A stretch of DNA of 45,162 bases from Cytophagales bacterium (GTDB lineage: Bacteria > Bacteroidota > Bacteroidia > Cytophagales > Cyclobacteriaceae), in the NCBI GenBank assembly GCA_013298505.1, contig JAAFHY010000018.1, positions 1 through 45,162 of the forward strand. Reading direction: 5' to 3'. Below the pieces are notes generated by a model. That model saw only the letters and a list, made by a program, of their open reading frames with translations. It was not told where the DNA came from and searched no databases. The position numbers were made by a program, and so were the translations under genes. Below, piece by piece: positions 17,225 through 25,654 of the stretch. How positions within the stretch are numbered: the first letter of the stretch is position 1; each line of letters starts with the position of its first letter.

Positions 17225-18484
17225 GTGCTTGACCGTAAAATTCCTCCTCTCTTTGCAAAAGAGTTTTCTTTTGAGTTGCCATATCACGCTAACATTTCTG
17301 TTAGAAGTGGATTGGATTTGTATTGGATAAAGGGGGTAGACGAAATTGTAAAAATTGACTTTATCTACAGAGCAGGCAAGTGGCACGAGCCTAAGCCGGG
17401 CGTTGCCTACTTCACGGCACACATGCTCGAAAAAGGGACAGCCACTTACACTTCGCAACAACTTTCAGAAATTCTAGATTACCACGGTGCGCAGTTAGAG
17501 ATTTCTGCGGGAGCCGATTTTACATCAGTCTCCATTTACAGTCTTTCTAAAAACCTTTCAGTTGTTTTACCGCTTGTAATTGATATGCTTTGCCACCCTG
17601 TTTTTCCTACCGAGGAACTTGATCTGCTACTATCTATTTATCAGCAAAACCTTAAAGTCAACAATCAGAAAACCAGTTTTCTTGCAAGCAAAACGCTAGC
17701 TAAAAATATTTTTGGATCTGATCATCCGTATGGAAAATCGGCTGAAGAAGCTGACTTGGCTGCTATAAACCCTTCCATTCTGAAAGACTTTTACACATCG
17801 TATTTTTCACCGATAGCAATTTTTTTAACGGGCAATCTTTCCGATTTAGAGCTAACTAACCTTACTAAAGAAATAGCCACGCTTCCGCGGAATAACAATA
17901 CTTCATTTATTGAGAACATCATTCAACCATCCATTGATAAAAAGCAGGTCATAAAGAAAGAAGAAGGTGTTCAGGTTTCCATTCGGATGGGGAAACAAAC
18001 CATCGGCAGGACAAATGGCGATTACTCAGGGTTTCTATTGCTGAATCATCTTTTTGGGGGCTACTTCGGTTCTCGCTTAATGAAAAACATACGAGAAGAA
18101 AAAGGGCTAACCTACGGAATCTACTCGTCCATTACGCCTTACCTTAACGGAGCTTCCTTTTCGATCGGTGCCGATGTGGCCCTCGAGAAATGTGATGAAG
18201 CCATTGCCGAAATAAAAATTGAGTTAAATCGACTGCGCGATGAAGCCATCTCGTCTGAGGAATTGGCCTTAGCTAAAAATCATTTTTTAGGAAGCCTTCA
18301 GCTAGAAGTGTCCAACCCTTTTGCCGCTACCGAAAAAATCAAAACCATTCAACTTTTCGATCTGGGTGCTAATTTCTATTCAAACCTATTTGATCAAATT
18401 CTTAAAACTCAGCCTTCCGATTTACAACGAATCGCAAAAAAACACTTGCTGGTTGACGAACTCTACACCGTGCAGGTGGGATGA
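17225..18484 (+). CDS. M16 (insulinase) family protein with an incomplete zinc motif
   Basis: The two-part M16 fold is recognisable in 419 residues. The N-terminal domain contains YFTAHMLEKGT, which corresponds to the HxxEH zinc motif, but the second His is Lys (His66, Glu69, Lys70). The C-terminal domain keeps the substrate-binding Arg/Tyr pair in R290-EEKGLT-Y297. M16 enzymes often work as pairs with one catalytic and one non-catalytic subunit, and this protein looks like the latter. No catalytic partner gene is in the window. No signal peptide is evident. The start is GTG, three bases after porV; no better start is seen. Location behind porU/porV suggests a shared transcript, not a proven role in type IX secretion. 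Confidence 0.85.
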   Translation: MLDRKIPPLFAKEFSFELPYHANISVRSGLDLYWIKGVDEIVKIDFIYRAGKWHEPKPGVAYFTAHMLEKGTATYTSQQLSEILDYHGAQLEISAGADFTSVSIYSLSKNLSVVLPLVIDMLCHPVFPTEELDLLLSIYQQNLKVNNQKTSFLASKTLAKNIFGSDHPYGKSAEEADLAAINPSILKDFYTSYFSPIAIFLTGNLSDLELTNLTKEIATLPRNNNTSFIENIIQPSIDKKQVIKKEEGVQVSIRMGKQTIGRTNGDYSGFLLLNHLFGGYFGSRLMKNIREEKGLTYGIYSSITPYLNGASFSIGADVALEKCDEAIAEIKIELNRLRDEAISSEELALAKNHFLGSLQLEVSNPFAATEKIKTIQLFDLGANFYSNLFDQILKTQPSDLQRIAKKHLLVDELYTVQVG

Positions 18485-18567
18485 TGAAATCATTAGGAGA
18501 AGAATGAAAGTCGCACTCTATTTAACTACAAATACTAACTCGCTCACTTGTTTATCCGTCCAACGGC

Positions 18568-19521
18568 TCATTGTTGCTGTTGTTGTCGTTGCACGTACGC
18601 ATCGTACGACTCGGAAATTCGTTGCTTAAAATGCTCACGTTCACTTGAGGTTATTTCTTTGGGCTTAAGTTGATCGGCAGAAAAATCGGTGGTGCTAAAC
18701 TGAACGGTTACTTCAAGCAAATGCTCAGACGAACCCACGTAGGTTCCCTTCACCGGTGTGCAGTCCACAAAATTTCTTCCAACAGCCAGGCGAATGTGCC
18801 GCTCGCCAGCCAAGCATTTATTGGTCGGGTCTATTCCTATCCAACCTAAGTCGGGCAGCCATGCCTCTACCCATGCGTGTGTTGCACCTTCGCCTCTCCA
18901 TTCGCTCGTACCCGGGCAAATATAACCACTCACATAACGGCACGGCACACCACATAAGCGCATCATGTACAAAAGCAAATGCGCAAAATCTTGGCATACG
19001 CCCGCCTTCAGTTTCCAAAGTTCGTCAATACCAGTTTCGATGGTGGTCACTCCTTTTTTGTATTCAAAATTTTGATAGATGTATTCTGATAGGCGTAGCA
19101 ATTCTTCTAGTGGATGCTCTTCTGAATTGAGCCTTAGGACTTTTGCTATTTCATTTTGGTGCTTCGTTAGTTCGGCATTCAAATAGTTATGATGATTCTC
19201 TTTGGCAGTTGCGCTTAATAACTCTTTCCACACATCACTGGTTGAATACCTTTCTTTAAGAGTTTTGCTGCTCATCTCAACCCGAAGAAAACTCTCAATC
19301 GATAACTCACGATGGGGTTTGAGCACCGAAAAAAAACCTGTCTTATTTTCGAAATAATCTTGGATGGTAAAAATCTCAGGACTACTGGATACTACGATGC
19401 GATGATCTACTAAGTGCTGATGAGCATCTGAAAAGGGATATAACTTAATTTGATTTGCAGCGCACTTAACCCAATTGGGGTAATGGTAGTGCGTTCGGTG
19501 ATGAACAAAAAGTACTGGCAT
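18568..19521 (-). CDS. Transglutaminase-like cysteine peptidase family protein
   Basis: An N-terminal beta-rich domain (residues 1-85, starting MPVLFVHHRTHYHYP) of the bacterial transglutaminase N-terminal type is followed by a transglutaminase core. The triad is present: Cys176 in GVCQDFAH, His215 in THAWVEAW and Asp231 in GIDPTN. At 317 residues the protein is complete, ending in a short glutamine run. No signal peptide is visible, so it is probably cytoplasmic. It is the third gene of a minus-strand set after an ATP-grasp and an alpha-E gene. This trio was predicted by comparative genomics to form and process peptide bonds; the transglutaminase-like member would act as a peptidase or transferase on the product. 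The product itself is not known. Confidence 0.88.
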   Translation of the reverse strand: MPVLFVHHRTHYHYPNWVKCAANQIKLYPFSDAHQHLVDHRIVVSSSPEIFTIQDYFENKTGFFSVLKPHRELSIESFLRVEMSSKTLKERYSTSDVWKELLSATAKENHHNYLNAELTKHQNEIAKVLRLNSEEHPLEELLRLSEYIYQNFEYKKGVTTIETGIDELWKLKAGVCQDFAHLLLYMMRLCGVPCRYVSGYICPGTSEWRGEGATHAWVEAWLPDLGWIGIDPTNKCLAGERHIRLAVGRNFVDCTPVKGTYVGSSEHLLEVTVQFSTTDFSADQLKPKEITSSEREHFKQRISESYDAYVQRQQQQQ

Positions 19522-19540
19522 CTATTCTGCTGACGGTAAC

Positions 19541-20461
19541 TTATGAATTCCCAAAATACAACGTAGACAAGCGTTGGTTGAGGTTGGCAAATTGCAAGCG
19601 AAGATCGGGAATGAGTTGATCGATAGCCGCCACGCTTTCTTTCTTTTGGTAGGTATTAATACTTTCAATCATTTCCCTTATGATGCGCTCGATCTCGGCA
19701 AAATGTTCGGGTTGCGAAACGTCTACTAACCGTTGGAAGTAGCGATCCATTTGGCCGAGGCTGTAGATGACAGAATGCGGAAATTGTTTGTTGTAAAGAA
19801 CTTGATGGATCACTTCTTTATCTTGTAAAGAATTTTTGTATGCCTTTGTATGAAACTCGTAACCCGAGAGTGCATACAGTAAATATTTCCAATGCACTGC
19901 TTCAGTTTCGGCATTAGCCATTTGCTTGCGCTTAAATTCGAGTATGTCCAATGTCTGCAGGCAACGCTCTATGTATTTTCCAAGGTTAAGAAAAGTATAC
20001 CCTTCGCCCCTACTCATGGTGGTGTCTACCGTTCCATAAAAAATAATGCTTTCGCGAAGTAAAATATCTAAAGCCGTAACAGGATCGTTATGAAGAATCA
20101 AATTTTTCGTTTCCGGATTTCGGATCGTATGAAAAAAATCATTCAACGATTGCCACAACTCTTTGGTGATATAATCTTGAACCGACCGCGCATTTTCGCG
20201 CACCCTTACGATATTGGTGAAGATTGAATACTCATGCTGACGGTGAAGTACCAAATGATTAAGTGCCTCGCGATAAGAACTCACCATTACTTTCTTTTCA
20301 GGAGTATCGTCACCAAACGTATCGATTAGTAGTTGCCAATCGTAATCCAGTAATTCATCTTGTGCAGCAATGTAATCGGTACGCAACAAACGCAATAAGT
20401 TATCGGTGCGCTCTAGATACCGAGCCATCCAAAATACCGAATCAGCTACTCTGCTTAACAT
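19541..20461 (-). CDS. Alpha-E domain protein
   Basis: The start MLSRVADSVFWMARYLERTDNLLRLL is the hallmark of the alpha-E family (DUF403), an all-helical domain of unknown mechanism. Later helices carry the family's typical GRGEGYTFLNLGKYIERC-like stretch (here SRGEGYTFLNLGKYIERC). At 306 residues the protein is full length, without signal peptide or membrane helix. The gene lies 19 bases before the transglutaminase gene and 178 bases after the ATP-grasp gene on the same strand. Alpha-E proteins are usually found beside circularly permuted ATP-grasp and transglutaminase genes, as here, and probably work with them. Confidence 0.9.
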   Translation of the reverse strand: MLSRVADSVFWMARYLERTDNLLRLLRTDYIAAQDELLDYDWQLLIDTFGDDTPEKKVMVSSYREALNHLVLHRQHEYSIFTNIVRVRENARSVQDYITKELWQSLNDFFHTIRNPETKNLILHNDPVTALDILLRESIIFYGTVDTTMSRGEGYTFLNLGKYIERCLQTLDILEFKRKQMANAETEAVHWKYLLYALSGYEFHTKAYKNSLQDKEVIHQVLYNKQFPHSVIYSLGQMDRYFQRLVDVSQPEHFAEIERIIREMIESINTYQKKESVAAIDQLIPDLRLQFANLNQRLSTLYFGNS

Positions 20462-20639
20462 CTCTGTAATTCAAGAATCAAAATTCAAAAAAAGTCTAAA
20501 TCAATATCGTCAATGTAAGCCATTTCTAAAACCTTACCTCGCTCCTCTCCAGAAGAGAGGAAATTATTAGAACTTATCTCAACGACATTGAATCATAAAT
20601 TATAAATCACCAATCGCGCTTCCATAAATCCCCTCTCAA
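20462..20639. other. 178-base spacer inside the ATP-grasp/alpha-E set
   Basis: No ORF is supported here. The spacer contains an AT-rich TTCAAGAATCAAAATTCAAAA tract similar to the TTCAAGATT motif elsewhere, and a 7-bp hairpin TCCTCTC/GAGAGGA at 20543-20561 without a U run. A separate promoter for the alpha-E gene could lie here, but I see no clear match. Confidence 0.5.
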
Positions 20640-22085
20640 CTATGAGAGCACCCATGTATCTTTACTCCCACCGCCTTGCGAAGAGTTGACAACTAACGAA
20701 CCCTCTTTTAACGCAACGCGGGTCAATCCGCCAGGAACAATTTCAATACCTGATGGACCGTACAATGCAAATGGCCGCAAGTCAACGTGCCGTGGCTGAA
20801 TCTTGCCATCAATAAAACAAGGAACAGATGAAAGTTGAATCATCGGTTGGGCAATAAACTGCCGAGGATCTTTTTGAACTTCCAATTTATAGTCGGCAAT
20901 TTCTTGATCGGTAGAAGCATGCCCCATCAACATTCCATAGCCTCCGCTCCCATTTGTTTTTTTAATAACCATTTTTCGGATCTGACTAAATACATGATCG
21001 AAATGATCAGTATTATCCATGTAGTACGTAGGCACCGTTTTTAAGATTGGCTCTTCGTTGAGGTAGTACTTAATCATGGCTGGCACAAACGTATAAACCG
21101 CCTTATCATCTGCCACTCCGTTGCCTGGTGCGTTGATAATCGCTACGTTACCTTTTCTGTATGCGTAGTACAATCCAGAAACACCCAACATGCTGCTCGG
21201 ATTAAAAACTAGAGGGTCTAAAAATTCATCATCTACCCTTCGATAAATAACATCCACTTGCTTAAGCCCTGCTGTGGTTTTCATATACACTTTAAAATCG
21301 TGTACTACCAAATCCCTACCCTCAACTAACTCTACGCCCATTAATCGCGCAAGCGTGGTGTGCTCAAAATAAGCCGAATTAAAAATGCCAGGCGTTAATA
21401 AAACAACTGTTGGATTACTCACCTGTCGGCTCGACAAAGCGAGAAGATTTTTAAGCAGCAGATCGGGATAATCTTTTACCGATCGAACATTATTTTTTGG
21501 CAACAGACCGGGAAAAATCCGGTAAGTCATGTTTCGGTTTTCCAACATATACGATACACCCGATGGTGTACGCAAATTATCTTCTAATGCATAAAAAGAA
21601 CCATCGCTATCGCGGATCAAATCAATGCCAGAGATATGTGTATAAATATCAAAAGGCACGTCTACGCCTACCATCTCCTTTAAGAAATACGGGCAAGAAT
21701 GAATCATCGTTGCCGGAATCACTTTGTCTTTAACAATGGCTTGCTCGTGATAGATGTCTTTTAAAAAAAGATTGAGAGCCCTGAGCCGTTGTTTGATTCC
21801 TGCTTCAATGTGAGTCCACTCTGCTCCCGTAATGATACGCGGAATAATATCGAAAGGAAATATTTTCTCGATCCCTTCACCATCGCTGTAAACCGTAAAC
21901 GTAATGCCCTGGCTCATGAAAAGTTTTTTAGCCAAATCATCCTTCTGAGCAAGGTCGACCATAGATGCTTTTGCCAGACTTTCTAAAAAGAGTTTGTAGT
22001 GTGCTCTGATTTCTCGGTTGGCGCACATCTCATCCCATGTATTGGGGCTCTCGTGGTAGTTGGCAAGAAACTTAGAGAATGGCAT
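20640..22085 (-). CDS. Circularly permuted ATP-grasp family protein
   Basis: The protein belongs to the circularly permuted type of ATP-grasp enzymes, which join a carboxylate to an amine or thiol using ATP. Family features are IPRIITGAEWTHIEAGIKQRLRALNLFLKDIYHEQ, then GIDLIRDSDGSFYALEDNLRTPSGVSYMLENR, a glycine-rich loop KKTNGSGGYGMLMG and a late FIAQPMIQLSSVP strand with GGGSKDTWVL at the end. I chose the ATG at 22085 over the GTG one codon upstream; it gives 481 residues, normal for the family. A promoter-like site lies immediately upstream. With alpha-E and transglutaminase it forms a known gene set predicted to make a peptide or peptide tag. Confidence 0.9.
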   Translation of the reverse strand: MPFSKFLANYHESPNTWDEMCANREIRAHYKLFLESLAKASMVDLAQKDDLAKKLFMSQGITFTVYSDGEGIEKIFPFDIIPRIITGAEWTHIEAGIKQRLRALNLFLKDIYHEQAIVKDKVIPATMIHSCPYFLKEMVGVDVPFDIYTHISGIDLIRDSDGSFYALEDNLRTPSGVSYMLENRNMTYRIFPGLLPKNNVRSVKDYPDLLLKNLLALSSRQVSNPTVVLLTPGIFNSAYFEHTTLARLMGVELVEGRDLVVHDFKVYMKTTAGLKQVDVIYRRVDDEFLDPLVFNPSSMLGVSGLYYAYRKGNVAIINAPGNGVADDKAVYTFVPAMIKYYLNEEPILKTVPTYYMDNTDHFDHVFSQIRKMVIKKTNGSGGYGMLMGHASTDQEIADYKLEVQKDPRQFIAQPMIQLSSVPCFIDGKIQPRHVDLRPFALYGPSGIEIVPGGLTRVALKEGSLVVNSSQGGGSKDTWVLS

Positions 22086-22089
22086 CACC

Positions 22090-22119
22090 TAAATATACAA
22101 ATCGAAAAGTAATAGACAA
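22090..22119 (-). promoter_or_regulatory. Candidate promoter of the ATP-grasp gene
   Basis: On the minus strand TTG (22119-22117), a 19-base spacer and TATATTTA (22097-22090) fit the Bacteroidota consensus with one mismatch in the last base. The box ends only four bases before the ATG, so transcripts would be leaderless or nearly so. This is a match by eye in AT-rich DNA. Confidence 0.35.
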
Positions 22120-22173
22120 GCAAAATAATTTTGTAGATAAACTGAAACCGTTTGCAACTACCCATTGGGCATC

Positions 22174-22212
22174 AAAAAAAACGATGCCGGGGTTGTTCAA
22201 TTCCCGACACCG
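22174..22212 (-). terminator. Rho-independent terminator after the PAP2/haloperoxidase-like gene
   Basis: On the minus strand the RNA would form a 10-bp stem, CGGUGUCGGG with CCCGGCAUCG (two G-U pairs, loop of 11), followed at once by eight U. It lies about 80 bases after the stop at 22290 and before the ATP-grasp promoter, so it separates the two units. Confidence 0.82.
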
Positions 22213-22234
22213 TTAACCCCAATTTAATTCAAGG

Positions 22235-22278
22235 TTCAAGATTTAAAGTTGTTTTAGCCCTAAACTTTTAATCTTGAA
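22235..22278 (-). repeat. Imperfect hairpin after the PAP2/haloperoxidase-like gene
   Basis: The arms 22235-22250 and 22263-22278 pair over 16 positions with one mismatch, leaving a 12-base loop. The outer arm is TTCAAGATT. No U run follows. It may stabilise the 3' end of the transcript just upstream of the true terminator. Confidence 0.65.
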
Positions 22279-22289
22279 TTTTAAATCAA

Positions 22290-23957
22290 TTAATTCGCGC
22301 CATCTGTTTGCCCAAAATTGACTGTGTAGTCTCCCACTTTTTTACCCAGCTTCTTGCCTTCTTCAATATCCGAGCGATAGTGAATAGCTCCATACAATCG
22401 CGATAGCGAAGCCTCTTCGGCCATCGCGTTAAACTCGATTGATTTAGTCGGAAACAAATACGAAAGCACATTTGCGGCAGCAGCCGAAAACGTAGAATGA
22501 CCCGATACATAGGAAGGAAAATTGGGCATGCCAGTAGTTGTTTTGATAGACGGATCTAACTGCGATGGACGAGGGTTGAAGTAATAATATTTGGTATGCC
22601 AACAAGCAACGGCCGCATCGTGCATAGCCATGTTTAGCAAGGCAAAAGCGCGAGCAGCTCTTACTTCACTGAATTTTGCATCTCTAATATATTCTTCGGC
22701 AATATCGTTCCAGTGGCCAGGCGGTGCGTACGTGCCTGCCCCATCGGCCCATTTGTGACCGATAGCGATTTGCTCTCGTGTTACGTTGGTAGCATATCTC
22801 TTCAATTCAGCAAGTTCATCCCTCATCTGTTGAGATGAAGTAGAGGGTGGCACGGCAATGGCCATCCGCTCTTTTGTAATATCTGCTTTAGTCATTTTCC
22901 ACGCTGCAACGTTTCCAAAAAAAGGAAGCATAGGTGGGCGAGCGGGCGCATCTAAACTCTTCCAAAAAATTTCGTTTGTAATATCCCTACCCGCTTTGGT
23001 AAGATGAACTTTTGCTGAATCGGTAAGCGCAGCCCACTGAGCTGATGTGCCAATAGCATTACCAATCCCATCTGTTCTTAAGCGGCCTCGAGAAGCGAGG
23101 GTAACGTTGAGCGTAGTTGTTGACGAACCGGAGACACCCGGTATTGTAAATAGACCTGTGCTGTTGGCCGTCATTGCTGTTGCTACTGCCTTGCCCAATG
23201 CTAGGCCTGCAGAAATATCGCTATCGGTTGCTTTGCCTGCCCACTTAGCCGCGTTGCGCTGATCTGCCGCTAACCTAGTAATTTCTTCTACTGATGCGGG
23301 GAATAAAATTTTCAACATTTCAGCTGCTGCACCCGACATGGTTGCTTCTTCAGATGGATAAGGAGGCAAATCTATTTTTGGCATCAATGCTTGGATTCCA
23401 TTGTCTGCTTCATAAGGAGAATCAGGTCGTGTTGATTTATACAGATCTTTATAATACCAAACTGCTCGTAGCGCATCATACATGGCTACGCTAACATAAC
23501 TATAAGCGCGTGCTGCATACGGAGGGTTAGCAAACGGGAATTGGGGATCATTAAATGGATTCTCCGCATCGGGTGCGGGATAGCTTCCATCGGCATTTGG
23601 TGCCGGTGGTAAATTATACTTTGCCACCAATTTTCTAAAAACCTGATTCCATCGAAGCACACCGCCAACGCTCCAATATTCGATTGTCTTGCGTTGCTCG
23701 GTGGTGAGTTTACTCTGAATACTCTTAATGTTTGCTAACTCTGCCAAATAAGCTGCCGAGTTGGTGGCAGCTGGTGCGGGTAATCCAAATACGGGGTAAG
23801 AAGTTGTTATATCGGGTAACCACGTGCCCGCGTTGGCATCTACATTAGTAGGCGTAAGTGGAAATAATTCTTCGCCACCGGTTATGTCCTTGCAACTAAA
23901 CGGAGCGATTACTAACAGCGTCAGCAAAAGAGTAGTGAGTGTATATAATTTCTTCAT
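22290..23957 (-). CDS. PAP2/vanadium-dependent haloperoxidase superfamily lipoprotein
   Basis: A lipoprotein signal peptide ends at Cys22 (IAPFSC). The C-terminal half has the full acid phosphatase/haloperoxidase pocket: Lys456 and Arg463 (KYYYFNPRP), Ser485-Gly-His487 (PSYVSGHSTF), and Arg520, His526, Asp530 (SRLYGAIHYRSD). HKWADGAGTYAPPGHWNDIA (401-420) is typical of the haloperoxidase-related branch. The N-terminal half (about 90-220) resembles the C-terminal one (AMYDALRAVW, then STRPD and PPYPSEEATMSGAAAEMLKILFP) but has lost the SGH core. Such enzymes bind vanadate and oxidise halides, or hydrolyse phosphate esters; the sequence alone does not decide. It is probably periplasmic or membrane-anchored. 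It starts 5 bases after the barrel gene. Confidence 0.86.
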   Translation of the reverse strand: MKKLYTLTTLLLTLLVIAPFSCKDITGGEELFPLTPTNVDANAGTWLPDITTSYPVFGLPAPAATNSAAYLAELANIKSIQSKLTTEQRKTIEYWSVGGVLRWNQVFRKLVAKYNLPPAPNADGSYPAPDAENPFNDPQFPFANPPYAARAYSYVSVAMYDALRAVWYYKDLYKSTRPDSPYEADNGIQALMPKIDLPPYPSEEATMSGAAAEMLKILFPASVEEITRLAADQRNAAKWAGKATDSDISAGLALGKAVATAMTANSTGLFTIPGVSGSSTTTLNVTLASRGRLRTDGIGNAIGTSAQWAALTDSAKVHLTKAGRDITNEIFWKSLDAPARPPMLPFFGNVAAWKMTKADITKERMAIAVPPSTSSQQMRDELAELKRYATNVTREQIAIGHKWADGAGTYAPPGHWNDIAEEYIRDAKFSEVRAARAFALLNMAMHDAAVACWHTKYYYFNPRPSQLDPSIKTTTGMPNFPSYVSGHSTFSAAAANVLSYLFPTKSIEFNAMAEEASLSRLYGAIHYRSDIEEGKKLGKKVGDYTVNFGQTDGAN

Positions 23958-23962
23958 ATCAA

Positions 23963-24886
23963 TTATTGATTAGCTTTTTTAGCAAAGTGAAAAGTATAAA
24001 ACAGGCCAGCAGTAAGTGTTGTCGCTTGCCCCACGTTGATACCGTCTAGGGTATAGTCAACTTGTGCGCGCACCGCCAGCCCCTGAGGTTTTGGCAAATA
24101 ATACATACCCATTATTCCCAGTTTTAAAAAATTCATGCGGTTAGAAACAAACGGCATGTCTTGCCTGCGTATGTCACCTCCCCCCAACGTATTTTGTTGA
24201 GTCAGATTAATTTCTGTCTGCCATGCATTTTTATGATATCCAACGCAATAGGTAGAAATGATTTGATTGGGCATCCACACTTGATTGGTATAATAAATGT
24301 TTCCATCTGTGAAATACGAAGGACGATCGAGCGAAACATTGCTGCGCCACGCGTAGCCAGTAGATTCGTTGATATATAAGCCATTGGCAAATTTTATATT
24401 TATATTCAATCTACCTGTAAGAGTAGTGCTCGCAAGGCCGATAGAGAGTGGCAAAAAATCGGGTGTGTAATTGGTAAGCGGTGTAGAGAATGAGCCAACA
24501 CCAGATGCTGATAAAAAAGTACCTGCACTGATTTCTCTCTTAAAGAAATTATACTTTAGGCCAATCGTCAAATCTTGAATACCATCAAGCCCTGTTAGTG
24601 TACCGCCACTGGCCGAAGTTTTTATATACGGTACCATGGCAATAACATTTAGTCTATCAGTAATGCCATACGCGCCCATCCCAGTGAGTTGTGTAGTAGT
24701 GATCGTGCCTATGTTTTGATTGTCTCGTTTTAAAGAGCCTTCCCAATAGTTTTTCCATTGATCGGTGGTAAACAAAATGCCTGTACAGAAATCTTTTTTG
24801 GGCATTAGCAAACCATCGGTAAGTGTTTGTGCGCTTAGCTGATTAAGTGCCAGCAACGCAGCAAATGCGAGTACGAGTCTCTTCAT
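23963..24886 (-). CDS. Predicted outer-membrane beta-barrel protein
   Basis: From the ATG at 24886 the protein has 307 residues with a signal peptide MKRLVLAFAALLALNQLSAQ. The mature part alternates hydrophobic and polar residues with many Tyr/Phe/Gly, for example RLNVIAMVPYIKT, DLTIGLKYNFFKR, LGIMGMYYLPKP, and it ends with LTAGLFYTFHF. This fits the MetA/phenol-degradation-like transporter barrels, but the exact family is a guess. A TTG start at 24919 would put the signal peptide 11 residues inside and is rejected. The gene is cotranscribed with the haloperoxidase-like lipoprotein (5-base gap), so it may pass that enzyme's substrate or product. Confidence 0.72.
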   Translation of the reverse strand: MKRLVLAFAALLALNQLSAQTLTDGLLMPKKDFCTGILFTTDQWKNYWEGSLKRDNQNIGTITTTQLTGMGAYGITDRLNVIAMVPYIKTSASGGTLTGLDGIQDLTIGLKYNFFKREISAGTFLSASGVGSFSTPLTNYTPDFLPLSIGLASTTLTGRLNINIKFANGLYINESTGYAWRSNVSLDRPSYFTDGNIYYTNQVWMPNQIISTYCVGYHKNAWQTEINLTQQNTLGGGDIRRQDMPFVSNRMNFLKLGIMGMYYLPKPQGLAVRAQVDYTLDGINVGQATTLTAGLFYTFHFAKKANQ

Positions 24887-24901
24887 AAATAAAAATTTAA
24901 T

Positions 24902-24920
24902 ATTGCCATTTTGTGGCAAT
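24902..24920 (-). promoter_or_regulatory. Hairpin or operator before the barrel gene
   Basis: ATTGCCA (24902-24908) and TGGCAAT (24914-24920) form a perfect 7-bp inverted repeat around TTTTG. It ends 16 bases before the ATG of the barrel gene. It could be a repressor site or a 5' leader hairpin. Confidence 0.45.
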
Positions 24921-25027
24921 GGTAATTGATTGAACTAGCAACTGATCAGCATAACGCTAATGAGCCGTTTAAAAAAATTAATAAACTGAAAACTGAAAGG
25001 GCGCACTAGAACAATGCGCAAAAGAAA

Positions 25028-25567
25028 TTAAGCTTCAGGAGGCTGCACAATGTGTTGATTAAAATTGAATTGATACAAGTCTGTTTTACCAACCGAAAGA
25101 GTGGCTGCATTACTCCAGCCTTTGGCAATTAATTGTACCGAGGTGGTGGTTGATAAAAAATCTTTACTGAATAGAGAAACCGTTTTGGCGTTTTGCTTGG
25201 CGCTGAAAGGTTTATCGGTATATGACTTTACATAATCGGCAAGTACCTGATTAATTTTTTGAGCGCGATTATCTTTTATGCAAATAATATATAAGGTGTC
25301 GCTTTGCAATTTTTGCTTTACTAACCTATATACTTGGCCTTCGTGCTCAAATTCACCATCTACTCGCTCGTACGTTTTTGAATCTACTGCGTACGGTATG
25401 GCGATAGGGACTTTAATAGTGACTTCTTGACTTTCATAGTTTTCAGCATCAAACTGCTGTTGCAAACTCAATTGGTTAGACAACCTCAGCCCCACAAATA
25501 CTCCATAATACCCAATGACATTGAGTAGAAAGAGAATTAATAAAACAAGGGTAATAGTTCTTTTCAC
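25028..25567 (-). CDS. Membrane-anchored protein of unknown function
   Basis: I do not recognise the family. A single N-terminal helix (residues 5-27, ITLVLLILFLLNVIGYYGVFVG) would anchor an extracytoplasmic domain of about 150 residues. The domain has beta-like segments (QEVTIKVPIAIPYAV, GQVYRLVKQKLQSDTLYIICIKDN) and one central helix (QKINQVLADYVKSY). No cysteine pair, lipobox or metal motif is seen. The start is GTG; no ATG is near. The gene lies between the mazF-like gene and the barrel gene on the same strand. A weak hairpin GCGCA/TGCGC (25001-25019) lies just downstream. Bacteroidota proteins of this look are often annotated only as hypothetical. Confidence 0.65.
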   Translation of the reverse strand: MKRTITLVLLILFLLNVIGYYGVFVGLRLSNQLSLQQQFDAENYESQEVTIKVPIAIPYAVDSKTYERVDGEFEHEGQVYRLVKQKLQSDTLYIICIKDNRAQKINQVLADYVKSYTDKPFSAKQNAKTVSLFSKDFLSTTTSVQLIAKGWSNAATLSVGKTDLYQFNFNQHIVQPPEA

Positions 25568-25654
25568 CGAACTAAAGTAAAAATTTAAGGTAGAAATGCA
25601 AAATCAGCTTTTGACCGAGAAAATTTTCGTAAGCAATTAATTTTAAATGCTTCA

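Noticed and set aside
18481-18493. ATGAT/ATCAT hairpin after the M16 gene as terminator
   Set aside because: Five AT-rich pairs and no U run; it arises by chance easily in this DNA.
18321-18629. 102-codon plus-strand ORF at the junction of the M16 and transglutaminase genes
   Set aside because: It overlaps both genes out of frame, has no family resemblance, and its end is the complement of the glutamine tract of the transglutaminase gene.
25001-25019. GCGCA/TGCGC hairpin after the unknown anchored protein gene
   Set aside because: Only five pairs with a nine-base loop and a poor U run; too weak to list as a terminator.
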